From Snuella sedimenti (lineage in GTDB: Bacteria; Bacteroidota; Bacteroidia; Flavobacteriales; Flavobacteriaceae), in NCBI RefSeq assembly GCF_016428595.1, contig NZ_JAELVQ010000002.1:1-64000 (forward strand): a stretch of DNA of 64,000 nt. The letters are read 5' to 3'. Under the pieces are notes generated by a model. That model was not told where the DNA came from. It did no database searches and saw only the letters and a program-made list of their open reading frames with translations. Positions within the stretch are counted from its first letter, which is position 1; each line of letters begins with the position of its first letter. Below are positions 54,745-64,000 of the stretch, piece by piece. The position numbers and the translations under genes were made by a program.

Positions 54745-56442
54745 TTATTTTAAATTATCAGGGTTAGTATCCCAGAAAACTTTGGTTGTAACTGGCTTTT
54801 CTGGAATGTTAGGATTGGTGGCCGATTCTGCAGCAGGATACAAGAAACTTCTCATAAAGGAACCGGCTTCAATAACAGGATCAGACATATCACTGGGCAT
54901 ACTTGTTCTTCTATACATGTTATATGCTTCAATGCCATTACCCCAAAGCGCTATATAGTATTCTTTCATAATAATATCTAAACGCTCTTCATCAGATGTA
55001 GCAGCATCGTAAGCATCTAAAACATAATCAACATAATTATTAACATTGTCTGTAGTTATCAAGTATTCCTCTGGTCGGTCACCAACAGTTACTTCTTCAT
55101 TAACATCTTCTGTATCCGGATCATCAGGAATCAAAATATTACTTAAAGAGGCCGTTATAGCACTTGATTGGAAATTAGCAACTTTATCCATAGATGCACG
55201 TATACCTTCTTCCAAGAGTGTTCTCGGATTTCCTGTTGTTCCAATTGTTAATGCTGATTCAGCCATTAAAAATTTAACATAAGAAGATAACATAAAAGGG
55301 AAAATACCAGCACCACCAGCTCCAACATTATTAGTAACTGGTTTAAAGTCATCACCGTCATAAGCTCCACCTACAGGATACAATCCATAAGTCGTTCTTA
55401 ATAATTGATCGGGGTCTACACCTGCATCGTAACCATGGTCTCTTCCCCAATAGAAATCACCAATATAACAGAAGTTTATTACAGCATCTCCTTCACAGTC
55501 TAAGAAATCACCTTCTGGCGCAGTAGGTGTTTGGCGATAAAAATAATAACGTAATCTAGGATCATTAAAGCCTTTGTCGTCTTTTAATAGATACATGTAG
55601 TAATTGTTCATGAAATCGTCGGCTCCATCAGAATCATAACATAATGCATAGTAAGGATGACGGCTTTCGCCAGTAGCACTAGATACCGTAGAATACTTAA
55701 ACTCTAAATCTTCACTGGCATCATCTATTATGCCTTGGCTAATTAAAGTGTTAATTTCAGATTGAAAGTTACCGATTAATCTCATTTGCGCGTACATTTT
55801 AAATTTAAGTGTACGTGCAGCCGTTATCCATTTTGAAGCATCACCAGCGTAAAACAAATCATCGGCAGGCATTATACTGGCATTATTAAGAGCAGCAATA
55901 GCTTCGTCAAGAACAACAAGCATGTCGTTATATATTACTTGACCGTCTTCAACGTTTGGAGCAATAACAGCTGAGCCTTGTAAAGCTTCGCTATAAGGAA
56001 CATCTCCCCAAATATCAACTAGGGTTACAAAAGCAAATGCCTTAATTATCTTGGCAATTCCAATGTGACCTTGTAGATCTCTTTCTTCCGCAATGGGAAG
56101 TAGTACGTTAATGTCCTGAAGTGTCTCTCTGTACAGGTCTTTCCATGCATCATTCAGAGCGCCATTAGATGCGGCAAAAGGTCCTGAGTAATTTCCAAAT
56201 AAATGCTGCATTCTAACAGTTTCTGCGGCTCTTACATTTAGACCATCTTCATTATCTTCATTATAAGCAATTGCTGCAACAAAACGCAGTTGTGCGTTAT
56301 TGAGAAGCAAATCAGGATCAGCACTTACCGGCGTTAATTCACTTGGATCATTCAATAAATCCAAATTTGTAGTTTCACACCCCATAGCTAAGGCTAGAAG
56401 AAGGAAACAAATAGGTATTAATTTTATATTCTGTGTTTTCAT
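54745..56442 (-). CDS. SusD/RagB-family outer-membrane lipoprotein
   Basis: Surface lipoprotein of 565 residues that binds nutrient and feeds the SusC channel. Signal peptide and lipobox LAMGC (Cys22) are clear. The N-terminal TPR-like helical half contains VRAAETVRMQHLFGNYSG, then ITAARTLKFKMYAQMRLIG and the C-terminal EYYIALWGNGIEAYNMYRRTSMP, features of the SusD-like_2 (smaller peptides or oligosaccharides) group. It lies 17 bp downstream of susC. The substrate cannot be read from the sequence. Confidence 0.9.
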   Translation of the reverse strand: MKTQNIKLIPICFLLLALAMGCETTNLDLLNDPSELTPVSADPDLLLNNAQLRFVAAIAYNEDNEDGLNVRAAETVRMQHLFGNYSGPFAASNGALNDAWKDLYRETLQDINVLLPIAEERDLQGHIGIAKIIKAFAFVTLVDIWGDVPYSEALQGSAVIAPNVEDGQVIYNDMLVVLDEAIAALNNASIMPADDLFYAGDASKWITAARTLKFKMYAQMRLIGNFQSEINTLISQGIIDDASEDLEFKYSTVSSATGESRHPYYALCYDSDGADDFMNNYYMYLLKDDKGFNDPRLRYYFYRQTPTAPEGDFLDCEGDAVINFCYIGDFYWGRDHGYDAGVDPDQLLRTTYGLYPVGGAYDGDDFKPVTNNVGAGGAGIFPFMLSSYVKFLMAESALTIGTTGNPRTLLEEGIRASMDKVANFQSSAITASLSNILIPDDPDTEDVNEEVTVGDRPEEYLITTDNVNNYVDYVLDAYDAATSDEERLDIIMKEYYIALWGNGIEAYNMYRRTSMPSDMSDPVIEAGSFMRSFLYPAAESATNPNIPEKPVTTKVFWDTNPDNLK

Positions 56443-56459
56443 TTTCTATTTTTTTTAAT

Positions 56460-59400
56460 TTAAAAAGTAGCCTTAAAACTAAATCCATACTTTTTTGAAG
56501 TTGGCGCAGTCTGTAAGTCAAGACCAAGACCGTTACCTACACCTGTACTTAAAGTTTCAGGATCAAAATTGGTGTACTTTGGAATATTGGGAGAATAAAA
56601 CCATAAATTTTGCCCTAGTAAAGTAAATGACATTGAACCAAACGGGGTTTTAGCTAAGAATTTCTTAGGTAGGTCGTAGGTTAATGAAATCTCTCTTAAT
56701 CTTACAGTAGAACCATCAAATATTTGGTTGTCGGAAGTATCTACATAATTAAGGAACCATAATTCATTAGTACCCTGTTGTATGGTGTTAGGTATTTTGT
56801 TCCCTGATCCATCCAGCAATACTTCTCCAGTGTTAGGGTTAGCATAAAATCCAGAGATAACTTTAGTGCCTTCTCTATTATCTTGAAATTTCGTAACACC
56901 TCTTCTTAAAAGATTATTTATTGTGTTGGATGAAAAATCACCTCCATGTACGTATTCAACTTGAGCAGTTAAAGTTAAGCCTTTAAACGAAAAACTGTTG
57001 ATTGTAGTTAATTGCCAATCTGGGTTAGGGTCGCCAATTATTTCATCGTCAAAACCTAAGGCACTACTGTCTAAAATATTACCTGTAGTAGGATTGATTA
57101 GTAAATTGCCCTCATCGTCTCTCAACGCATAACTACCTTTTATAACACCTAGAGGTTCGCCTTCTATAGCATAGTTACCTAAATTAGAGAAACCAGCCAT
57201 GAATACATCACCAGCAGGGAGATCTTTAACTTCACTTTCCATAGCTGTAAAAGTGAAGTTTGATAACCATTTAAAGTTATCATTTTCAATTGGTCTAATG
57301 CCTAAATCAACCTCAATTCCCTGAGTTAAAATTTTACCAGCATTAACGGTTGTTCTTTCAAATCCTGTTGACAGTGGAATGGTAGAGCTTAAAATTTGGT
57401 CTTTAGAATCTCTTGTAAAGACACTTAATTCTAAATCAACTCTATTGTTGAATAATTTAGCTTCAACACCAGCCTCTACTTCAGAGTGCAATTCTGCTTT
57501 AAGATTAGGATTTGATTCAACGTCAACACCACTGGATAATGAACCGCTAGAGTTTACATTTACTACTCGGCCTCCTCGAGTAGTGAATGCAGCAGTACCT
57601 AGGGCAAGTGTTTGTCTCGTTCTGTATGGGCTTGGAAAACCAGCTGAAGTACCATAACCAACTCTAAACTTCAAATAATTTAATCCGTCTGATTTCAAAC
57701 TAGGAATAGCAGAAGTTGGAATTATAGAAAGGGCTGCACTAGGGTAAAAAAGTGATCGGTTGTCAATTTCAACTGTAGAGGTCCAGTCATTTCTTCCTGC
57801 TAAAGTTAAAAATAAATAGTTAGAGTAGTCTAATTGCAGTTGGCTATAAACACCTATTGTATTTTCTTTTTGAATAAAGTCCAAAGAGCTTCCGAGGGGA
57901 TCTTGATTACTCTGAGTAGCAAAATTATTATGGTCGATAAAATCAAAAACAACTTGACCTGTACTGGCAACGCCAAATTTATCATATACCTCAGAGTTGG
58001 TATTGATACCAACAGTTGCGTTTAAGCCTAGATTTTCGGTTAGGTTTATGTCATTTATATTAAGAATTAAACTATGATCCCAAATGGTATTTGTAGCAGA
58101 TGTAGTTTTTAGAAAACCTTGTTGGGCAATTAAAGCACTTACACCTCCTTTGTTAATATAAAATTGTTGTCTTTCTGTGTAGGTGTCATAACCTACTCGA
58201 TAAGTTAATTTTAGATTTTCACTTATATCAAACATTGTACTTATAGAATTGTAAAACCTATTTACGTTTATAGATTCTTGAGAATTGTCTATTAGCCAGC
58301 GAGGGTTCTCTTGATCGGTTCTATAGTATACACTAGCTCCTGTAAAAGGATCTTGATAAGGAAGTCCCATTAAATCAAAATTCCTTGGGATAAATAATGT
58401 TCTAGTAAAGATGGAAAAGTTGCCTGTACCATTATCTGCAGCAACCGGAGGTGTGATAAATTTGCTTGTTGAAAAATTGAAAGAACCGTTAATAGTAAAT
58501 TTATTGCTCAATTTAATAGAACCGCCAGCCCCAAAATTTGTTCTTTTAATGTTATTTCCTCTTACGTAACCGTCTTCATCTGTATTACCAAAATTTACAT
58601 TAAAGGAAGCATTTTCAGTTCCCTTAGATACATTTACAGACGTTGTTCGTCCAAGACCAGTTCTGAAAAAATCTTTCACATTGTTTTTGAAATCTTGATA
58701 AGGAACAGTAACGCCTGCATATTCAGGAAATGAAGTGTTTAAAGCAGGTAAATCGTAATGATGTCTAACTGTGAAATTGCCATCAAATCGTCCTCCCCAG
58801 TTTCCAACAAATCCAACGTTAACAGAGTTATCACCCCCTTGACCATAAACATCTGTGTAATCTGGTAAGCTTGAAATTTCATTGAAAAAAACAGATTGAT
58901 TAAGGCTTACTTCAAAACCTTTATCAGCACTTCCATCTCCACCTGTTTTGGTAGTGATCAATATTACACCATTTCTACCGGCATCACCATAAAGAACTGT
59001 AGCACTTAGTCCTTTTAAGACACTCATTGAAGCAATGTTGTTAGGGTCTAAATCTAAAAATCTACTGGAAGCAGATACAGAACCGTTACCTGTAGTAACA
59101 TTACTTTCAGCATTGGTGCTTGTGTTAAACGGAACTCCATTTATAACAAACAAAGGTTGATTGTCGCCTGTAATAGAAACATTGCCTCTAATTTTTATAT
59201 TGGTTCCACTACCCGCTAAGCCACCTGTTCCTACAACGCTTACACCAGCTATTTTACCAGATAAAACTCTTGCAATATCAGCTTCAGGTCGGCTTTCTAC
59301 TTGTTCAGAATTTAAAGTTGTTACTGCATACCCTAAAGCCTTTTTCTCCCTTCTAATGCCTTGAGCAGTGACAACAACCTCTTCTAAAACAGCTGTATCT

Positions 59401-59690
59401 TCTTGCATTGTAATGTTAACAGTATTGGATGATCCAACAGTGACTTCTTGGCTCGTATACCCAACAAAACTAAATACAAGAACATCTCCTGTGCTAGCAT
59501 CAATTGAATAATTACCATCGAAATCGGTTGAGGTACCAGAAGATGTACCTTTTACTAAGACAGTTGTGCCAGGTAGTGGTAATCCGGTTTCATCGGATAC
59601 CGTTCCTGAAATTGTCTTCTCTTGTGCAAAAGTTAATTGCACAACAAACGCTAGTAATAGCGTTAGAATTCCACTAAACTTTGTTTTCAT
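56460..59690 (-). CDS. SusC/RagA-family TonB-linked outer-membrane receptor
   Basis: A 1076-residue TonB-dependent transporter. A signal peptide (about 1-22) precedes a carboxypeptidase-D-like N-terminal extension (SGTVSDETGLPLPGTTVLVKG), then a TonB box-like LEEVVVTAQGIRREKK. The plug domain has AGVSVVGTGGLAGSG and IKIRGNVSITGDNQPLFVIN. A barrel ending in SFKATF follows, typical of outer-membrane proteins. It imports the cargo captured by the SusD-like lipoprotein. It is the first gene of a three-gene operon. Confidence 0.93.
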   Translation of the reverse strand: MKTKFSGILTLLLAFVVQLTFAQEKTISGTVSDETGLPLPGTTVLVKGTSSGTSTDFDGNYSIDASTGDVLVFSFVGYTSQEVTVGSSNTVNITMQEDTAVLEEVVVTAQGIRREKKALGYAVTTLNSEQVESRPEADIARVLSGKIAGVSVVGTGGLAGSGTNIKIRGNVSITGDNQPLFVINGVPFNTSTNAESNVTTGNGSVSASSRFLDLDPNNIASMSVLKGLSATVLYGDAGRNGVILITTKTGGDGSADKGFEVSLNQSVFFNEISSLPDYTDVYGQGGDNSVNVGFVGNWGGRFDGNFTVRHHYDLPALNTSFPEYAGVTVPYQDFKNNVKDFFRTGLGRTTSVNVSKGTENASFNVNFGNTDEDGYVRGNNIKRTNFGAGGSIKLSNKFTINGSFNFSTSKFITPPVAADNGTGNFSIFTRTLFIPRNFDLMGLPYQDPFTGASVYYRTDQENPRWLIDNSQESINVNRFYNSISTMFDISENLKLTYRVGYDTYTERQQFYINKGGVSALIAQQGFLKTTSATNTIWDHSLILNINDINLTENLGLNATVGINTNSEVYDKFGVASTGQVVFDFIDHNNFATQSNQDPLGSSLDFIQKENTIGVYSQLQLDYSNYLFLTLAGRNDWTSTVEIDNRSLFYPSAALSIIPTSAIPSLKSDGLNYLKFRVGYGTSAGFPSPYRTRQTLALGTAAFTTRGGRVVNVNSSGSLSSGVDVESNPNLKAELHSEVEAGVEAKLFNNRVDLELSVFTRDSKDQILSSTIPLSTGFERTTVNAGKILTQGIEVDLGIRPIENDNFKWLSNFTFTAMESEVKDLPAGDVFMAGFSNLGNYAIEGEPLGVIKGSYALRDDEGNLLINPTTGNILDSSALGFDDEIIGDPNPDWQLTTINSFSFKGLTLTAQVEYVHGGDFSSNTINNLLRRGVTKFQDNREGTKVISGFYANPNTGEVLLDGSGNKIPNTIQQGTNELWFLNYVDTSDNQIFDGSTVRLREISLTYDLPKKFLAKTPFGSMSFTLLGQNLWFYSPNIPKYTNFDPETLSTGVGNGLGLDLQTAPTSKKYGFSFKATF

Positions 59691-59812
59691 TTTAATAATT
59701 ATTTGAATTAGTCAACATCAAAAATCTTAATAAAATCTTAATAAAGCAATAAATATTGGTTAAAATTTGCTTTTTTTACCCTTATCGATGGTTGAAAGGG
59801 GGAATTTGGACT

Positions 59813-61507
59813 TTAAAATTGAGAAATGAGGCTTATATGTACTTTTGAATTGGAAAGTTTGAATTTTTGATTTTCGCTTTTGCCGTTGGCATAGTTTAAT
59901 TTAAAAAGTCCAGATTTGGTCATGATTCCTAAGCCGAAACCATATCCAAAAAGTTTTTCCTTTTTATTAAGTATTTTGTTTTCAAAATAAGAAGCGTCTG
60001 TAATGGTGTGGACGTAGAGGTTACTTCCTAACTGTAGTCTGTATTCGGTATTTATTGTACCATAGAATGAGGCTAGCAAACTGTTTTCCTCAAAGCCTCT
60101 AATGGAGTTTATACCTCCAAATCGAAACAATTCGTTTTCTAGATAGGAGTTAGAAATTAAATTGGAGCTATCTACTCTTAGAAATATGCTGTTCTTTTTG
60201 TTAAGATTAATGATTGTAGAGGTGTTTATAGTGATGCCCGTTTGTTTGTCTGAAATGTCAGAGGTGGTTCTTTTGCCTAAGGAGGTTTCTAAATATAAAT
60301 TTGAATGTAATGGGAATAATAAATTATTGGGTTGGGCTTTTTTATATTCGTAAGCTAAAGTGAAAGCTTTGGTTGTGTAGTCTTTTATGTTGGGGTTGGT
60401 GTTTATGGATAGTAAATTACTGGATTGGGAGGCTAATATGCCTGAGTATATTTTATGGTTTGAATTTATAAGATAGTCCAACTTTGCAGATTGATTGACG
60501 GTAGAGAATAAAGAGTCTCTTTTGAATATGTGCAGTTGTAGGTTGATACCAATTGGGGATTTAAATAGGTAAGGGAGGCTTAACTTTGTCTCAAAAGTTT
60601 TCTGATTGCCTTCGTCGCTCTTGTAGAGTAGTTTTAATGACTCGCCATAATTTAAATTATTGGTCAGGTTTAGGTCAAGATAGCCGTCGAATTCTAACTT
60701 TCCGGTTTCGGTGTTTGTTCCAAAACCTAAAAAACCGTTGAATGAATTGCTTTTTGATTTTTCTATGTAAAGATAAAGTGTTGTTGAGTCTTTTGTGAAC
60801 AATACTTCGGGAGGCTTTATTTGGTTGGCAAAATTTAGGCTTCTAAATAATTCTGTTTTCCTTTCAATAGCACTGCTGCTATAAAATTGGTTTGGTTTTA
60901 TCTTAAAATAATAGTTCAAATATGACTTAGGGAACATTTCATAACCTCTAATTACAATGTTGTTTATGATTCTTGGTTTTTTGTTGGATTCAAGAACTAA
61001 ATCGGCTCTTAATTTAAAGTCTTCAATAGGGGTAATGTTGGCTAGTCTTAATTTGGAAAAAGGGAATCCTTTTTCAATATTTTTTGAGTTGATGTACTGG
61101 AGTGTACTTTCAATAGTTTTAAATTCTAATTCAAAATAAGTATCGAATACACGTTTGGAAATGGTTTTTAATATACTTGCATCTATAGTTGCATTATTGT
61201 AATATATGTATATGGTGTTGTATTTCTTTTTTAGTTGGATGGTGGTCGTAAAAGTTGAATCATTTACTTTGTTAATTGGAGTGCGTTTGTTTTCTATGTA
61301 GCCTATCTTCGAAAGGTTGTTTTGAAGTGTCTCAATTTCATTTTTTACTGAAGCATAATCCTTATGAGTTTTAGAATATCCTATGGAGTCTATCGTATGG
61401 GAATCTATATTGGAAGCGCCTTTGATTTTAAGGTGCAAGTTTTGGCTGTAAAACTCCGAGAAAAAGGAGGTATATATTAAAAGAAGTAAAAATAGAAATC
61501 TTTTCAC
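59813..61507 (-). CDS. Omp85/BamA-TamA-like outer-membrane protein
   Basis: A 564-residue exported protein with signal peptide (about 1-21, ending FYSQ). One or more POTRA-like segments (about 30-220) precede a C-terminal 16-strand barrel. The FRFGGINSIRGFEEN motif (about 460) matches the conserved Omp85 (V/I)RGF loop that plugs the barrel, and the protein ends in Phe (ISLISQF), the outer-membrane C-terminal signature. Likely role in protein or lipid insertion. It is shorter than BamA, so TamA/patatin-associated types are more probable. Confidence 0.83.
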   Translation of the reverse strand: MKRFLFLLLLIYTSFFSEFYSQNLHLKIKGASNIDSHTIDSIGYSKTHKDYASVKNEIETLQNNLSKIGYIENKRTPINKVNDSTFTTTIQLKKKYNTIYIYYNNATIDASILKTISKRVFDTYFELEFKTIESTLQYINSKNIEKGFPFSKLRLANITPIEDFKLRADLVLESNKKPRIINNIVIRGYEMFPKSYLNYYFKIKPNQFYSSSAIERKTELFRSLNFANQIKPPEVLFTKDSTTLYLYIEKSKSNSFNGFLGFGTNTETGKLEFDGYLDLNLTNNLNYGESLKLLYKSDEGNQKTFETKLSLPYLFKSPIGINLQLHIFKRDSLFSTVNQSAKLDYLINSNHKIYSGILASQSSNLLSINTNPNIKDYTTKAFTLAYEYKKAQPNNLLFPLHSNLYLETSLGKRTTSDISDKQTGITINTSTIINLNKKNSIFLRVDSSNLISNSYLENELFRFGGINSIRGFEENSLLASFYGTINTEYRLQLGSNLYVHTITDASYFENKILNKKEKLFGYGFGLGIMTKSGLFKLNYANGKSENQKFKLSNSKVHISLISQF

Positions 61508-61615
61508 GTTAAAATTAACTGTGTGTTAATTGTGTAAATCTAACGGAAAATAGATACTTATAATATAGTATGTGGTCATTAATTTTAAACTTAGTTGAAA
61601 ATTAATGTTTTAGGA

Positions 61616-61646
61616 TTTGAATTTTTAATTTTAATTTCTACCTTTG
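61616..61646 (+). promoter_or_regulatory. promoter of the str operon
   Basis: TTTG (61616-61619), 19-bp spacer, and TACCTTTG (61639-61646) match the Bacteroidota consensus TTTG-N19-21-TAnnTTTG. A transcript start near 61653 gives a leader of about 35 nt to rpsL. Confidence 0.75.
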
Positions 61647-61687
61647 CAGCCCTCTTAGAAGAGGATTTTTAAATTTATATATAATTT

Positions 61688-62062
61688 ATGCCAACAATTT
61701 CACAATTAGTAAGAACAGGAAGAGCCAAAATAACCAAGAAGAGTAAATCGGCTGCTTTGAATTCTTGTCCTCAAAGACGTGGGGTTTGTACGCGTGTTTA
61801 CACTACAACACCAAAAAAACCTAACTCAGCAATGCGTAAAGTTGCAAGGGTTAGATTAACAAATGGTAATGAAGTGAATGCATACATCCCTGGAGAAGGA
61901 CATAATTTACAAGAGCACTCGATAGTATTGGTTAGAGGTGGAAGGGTAAAAGATTTACCGGGAGTTAGATATCATATCGTTCGTGGCGCCTTAGACACCG
62001 CTGGTGTTGCAGGTAGAACGCAACGTAGATCTAAGTACGGTGCTAAACGCCCTAAAAAGTAA
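61688..62062 (+). CDS. rpsL: 30S ribosomal protein S12
   Basis: Ribosomal decoding-centre protein of 124 residues. The conserved N-terminal [19 protein letters not shown] and the [18 protein letters not shown] block (about 43-60), known for streptomycin-linked Lys residues, are unaltered. It is the first gene of the str operon, ahead of rpsG and fusA. Confidence 0.98.
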   Translation: MPTISQLVRTGRAKITKKSKSAALNSCPQRRGVCTRVYTTTPKKPNSAMRKVARVRLTNGNEVNAYIPGEGHNLQEHSIVLVRGGRVKDLPGVRYHIVRGALDTAGVAGRTQRRSKYGAKRPKK

Positions 62063-62069
62063 AATGAAA

Positions 62070-62138
62070 GTTAGAAGTTAGAAGTTAGAAGTAAAAAGTT
62101 TAACTAATTACCAATAACTAATAGCCAATAACTAATAA
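62070..62138. repeat. short tandem repeats in the rpsL-rpsG gap
   Basis: Three exact GTTAGAA units (62070-62090) and a degenerate fourth are followed by two copies of a 14-bp CCAATAACTAATA unit (62111-62138). They occupy the untranslated spacer of a highly expressed operon and are probably slippage-prone. Confidence 0.7.
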
Positions 62139-62152
62139 CTTAAAAAGAAGAC

Positions 62153-62629
62153 ATGAGAAAAAGACAAGCTAAAAAAAGACCGCTTTTACCAGATCCAAGG
62201 TTTAACGATCAGTTAGTTACGCGTTTTGTAAATAACATGATGTGGGATGGTAAAAAGTCTGTAGCGTTTAAAGTTTTCTATGATGCAATTGACATTGTAG
62301 ATGCTAAAAAAACAGATGAAGAAAAATCTGCTTTAGAGATTTGGAAAGATGCTTTATCTAATGTAATGCCTCACGTAGAAGTACGTAGTCGTCGTGTTGG
62401 AGGTGCAACCTTTCAAATTCCAATGCAAATACGTCCTGATCGAAAGATTTCAACAGCGATGAAGTGGTTGATTGGTTATGCACGTAAAAGGAATGAAAAA
62501 TCTATGTCACAGAAGTTAGCCTCTGAAATTTTAGCAGCAGCTAAAGAAGAAGGAGCAGCTGTTAAGAAAAGAGTTGATACTCATAAAATGGCAGAAGCAA
62601 ATAAAGCATTCTCTCACTTTAGATTTTAA
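62153..62629 (+). CDS. rpsG: 30S ribosomal protein S7
   Basis: Head-domain small-subunit protein of 158 residues, which contacts mRNA and tRNA at the E site. The sequence [17 protein letters not shown] and the central [18 protein letters not shown] are highly conserved. The gene follows rpsL by 90 bp and precedes fusA by six bases. Confidence 0.98.
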   Translation: MRKRQAKKRPLLPDPRFNDQLVTRFVNNMMWDGKKSVAFKVFYDAIDIVDAKKTDEEKSALEIWKDALSNVMPHVEVRSRRVGGATFQIPMQIRPDRKISTAMKWLIGYARKRNEKSMSQKLASEILAAAKEEGAAVKKRVDTHKMAEANKAFSHFRF

Positions 62630-62635
62630 TAAGAA

Positions 62636-64000
62636 ATGGCAAGAGATTTAAAATTCACTAGAAATATTGGTATTGCTGCACACATTGATGCAGGAAAAAC
62701 TACTACAACAGAGCGTATCCTTTATTATACGGGTGTGTCCCATAAAATAGGAGAGGTGCACGATGGTGCAGCTACTATGGACTGGATGGAGCAAGAGCAA
62801 GAAAGAGGTATTACAATTACTTCGGCTGCTACTACTTGTACTTGGAACTTTCCATTGGAAAATGGGCAGCCTGTCGATGAAACTAAAGGTTACCACTTTA
62901 ATATAATAGACACTCCTGGTCACGTTGACTTTACTGTTGAGGTAAACCGTTCATTACGTGTGTTAGACGGATTGGTGTTTTTGTTTAGTGCAGTTGATGG
63001 TGTAGAGCCTCAATCTGAAACTAACTGGAGACTTGCAGATAACTACAAAGTTCCAAGAATTGGTTTCGTTAACAAAATGGACCGTCAAGGATCTAACTTT
63101 TTAGGTGTTTGTCAACAGGTAAAAGATATGTTGAAGTCTAACGCGGTGCCAATTGTATTGAATATTGGTGACGAGGTAGACTTTAAAGGAATTATCGATT
63201 TAGTAAAAAACCGTGCAATTGTATGGCACGATGAAACACAAGGGGCAACTTTTGATGTTATCGATATTCCAGAAGATATGAAGGAAGAAGCTCGTAAGTA
63301 TCGTGCACTTTTAATTGAAGAAGTTGCTACGTACGATGAGAATCTTTTAGAAAAGTTTATGGAAGATGAAGATTCAATTACAGAGGATGAAGTGCATGCC
63401 GCACTTAGAGCTGCTGTAATGGATATGGCTATTATTCCTATGATTTGTGGCTCTTCATTTAAAAATAAAGGGGTGCAATTCTTATTAGATGCCGTATGTC
63501 GCTATTTGCCTTCACCTTTAGATAGAGATAATATTATAGGTACAAATCCAAATACAGGAGCAGAAGAGATTCGTAAGCCAGATGTAAAAGATCCGTTCTC
63601 TGCATTGGCATTTAAAATTGCTACCGATCCTTTCGTTGGACGTTTAGCATTCTTTAGAGCCTATTCTGGTCGTTTGGATGCAGGTTCTTATATTTTGAAC
63701 AATCGTTCAGGAAAAAAAGAACGTATCTCAAGAATCTATCAAATGCACTCAAATAAGCAAAATGCTATCGATTTTATCGAAGCAGGAGATATTGGAGCGG
63801 CTGTAGGGTTTAAGGACATTAAGACAGGTGATACCATGTCTGCAGAAAACGCACCAATTGTATTGGAATCTATGGACTTTCCAGATCCAGTAATTGGTAT
63901 TGCGGTTGAGCCTAAGACTAAAGCAGATGTTGATAAATTGGGTATGGCTTTAGCTAAATTATCTGAAGAAGACCCGACATTTACGGCAAGAACAGATGAA
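62636..64000 (+). CDS. fusA: elongation factor G, partial (5' part)
   Basis: Translocation GTPase. The first 455 codons are within the window and the frame is open to the right edge. The start ATG at 62636 gives [18 protein letters not shown], with G1 AHIDAGKTT (15-23), G2 [10 protein letters not shown]3 DTPGH and G4 NKMD. It overlaps no neighbour and follows rpsG by six bases, so translation is likely coupled. The rest lies outside the window. Confidence 0.97.
   Translation, partial: MARDLKFTRNIGIAAHIDAGKTTTTERILYYTGVSHKIGEVHDGAATMDWMEQEQERGITITSAATTCTWNFPLENGQPVDETKGYHFNIIDTPGHVDFTVEVNRSLRVLDGLVFLFSAVDGVEPQSETNWRLADNYKVPRIGFVNKMDRQGSNFLGVCQQVKDMLKSNAVPIVLNIGDEVDFKGIIDLVKNRAIVWHDETQGATFDVIDIPEDMKEEARKYRALLIEEVATYDENLLEKFMEDEDSITEDEVHAALRAAVMDMAIIPMICGSSFKNKGVQFLLDAVCRYLPSPLDRDNIIGTNPNTGAEEIRKPDVKDPFSALAFKIATDPFVGRLAFFRAYSGRLDAGSYILNNRSGKKERISRIYQMHSNKQNAIDFIEAGDIGAAVGFKDIKTGDTMSAENAPIVLESMDFPDPVIGIAVEPKTKADVDKLGMALAKLSEEDPTFTARTDE

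Noticed and set aside
62648-62923. 91-codon minus-strand frame within fusA
   Set aside because: Opposite strand of the conserved GTPase domain; no independent evidence.
1-64000. tRNA, rRNA or CRISPR array
   Set aside because: No cloverleaf-like segment, rRNA core sequence or regularly spaced direct repeat with unique spacers was noticed by eye; a tRNA scan was not possible.

Overview
The window is AT-rich chromosomal DNA from a member of the Flavobacteriaceae (Bacteroidota), most likely marine. The evidence is the SusC/SusD pair, type IX secretion (T9SS) C-terminal sorting domains on three proteins, promoters of the TTTG-N(19-21)-TAnnTTTG type, a fused hypoxanthine phosphoribosyltransferase/adenylate kinase, and many flavobacterial lipoproteins. 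No rRNA, tRNA or CRISPR array was seen. The right end runs into the str operon (rpsL, rpsG, fusA), and fusA is cut by the window edge.

Layout. 1-6.8 kb: a 24-bp-period repeat cluster that looks like a transposon end, an RhlE-like DEAD-box helicase, a small DUF3052-like protein, a complete IS4-family insertion sequence with terminal repeats and a 13-bp target duplication, a SprT-like protein, mannose-1-phosphate guanylyltransferase, and a DUF389 membrane protein whose stop codon appears to be supplied by a 163-bp MITE. 6.8-12.8 kb: MlaFE lipid ABC transporter, PafA-type alkaline phosphatase, a DNA/RNA endonuclease, and a repeat-built T9SS cargo protein. 12.8-20 kb: a GT2, methyltransferase and KAS III-like operon, glycine dehydrogenase gcvP, a UbiA-like membrane protein, and an ECF sigma factor with a soluble zinc anti-sigma-like protein. 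20-30 kb: M3 peptidase, purK-purE, the hpt-adk fusion, obgE, a K+ channel, a DUF4136 lipoprotein, and an M64 peptidase with a partner lipoprotein. 30-46.7 kb: DoxX, a 2016-residue alpha-2-macroglobulin, a TPR protein, mpl, MOSC, DUF1569, radC, and a tightly packed run of deacetylase, yjjG, lipoprotein, DUF5723 and a small exported protein. 46.7-64 kb: rarA, rhomboid, rlmB, a 1324-residue VCBS/ASPIC-vanadium haloperoxidase fusion, a susCD locus with an accessory lipoprotein, an Omp85-like protein, and the str operon.

Most genes are ordinary core flavobacterial genes. The items most worth a second look are: (1) the secreted VCBS/ASPIC + vanadium-haloperoxidase + T9SS fusion, with all haloperoxidase active-site motifs intact; (2) a pair of inverted intergenic repeats about 3.3 kb apart, each carrying a same-length 17-codon ORF followed by a hairpin whose stem is kept by different bases; (3) a candidate small RNA with two hairpins next to purE; (4) the MITE that sits exactly between two convergent stop codons; (5) an outward promoter that may have been remodelled by the IS; and (6) a second family of palindromic repeats found in two divergent intergenic regions. 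All functional statements rest on motif reading without database searches.
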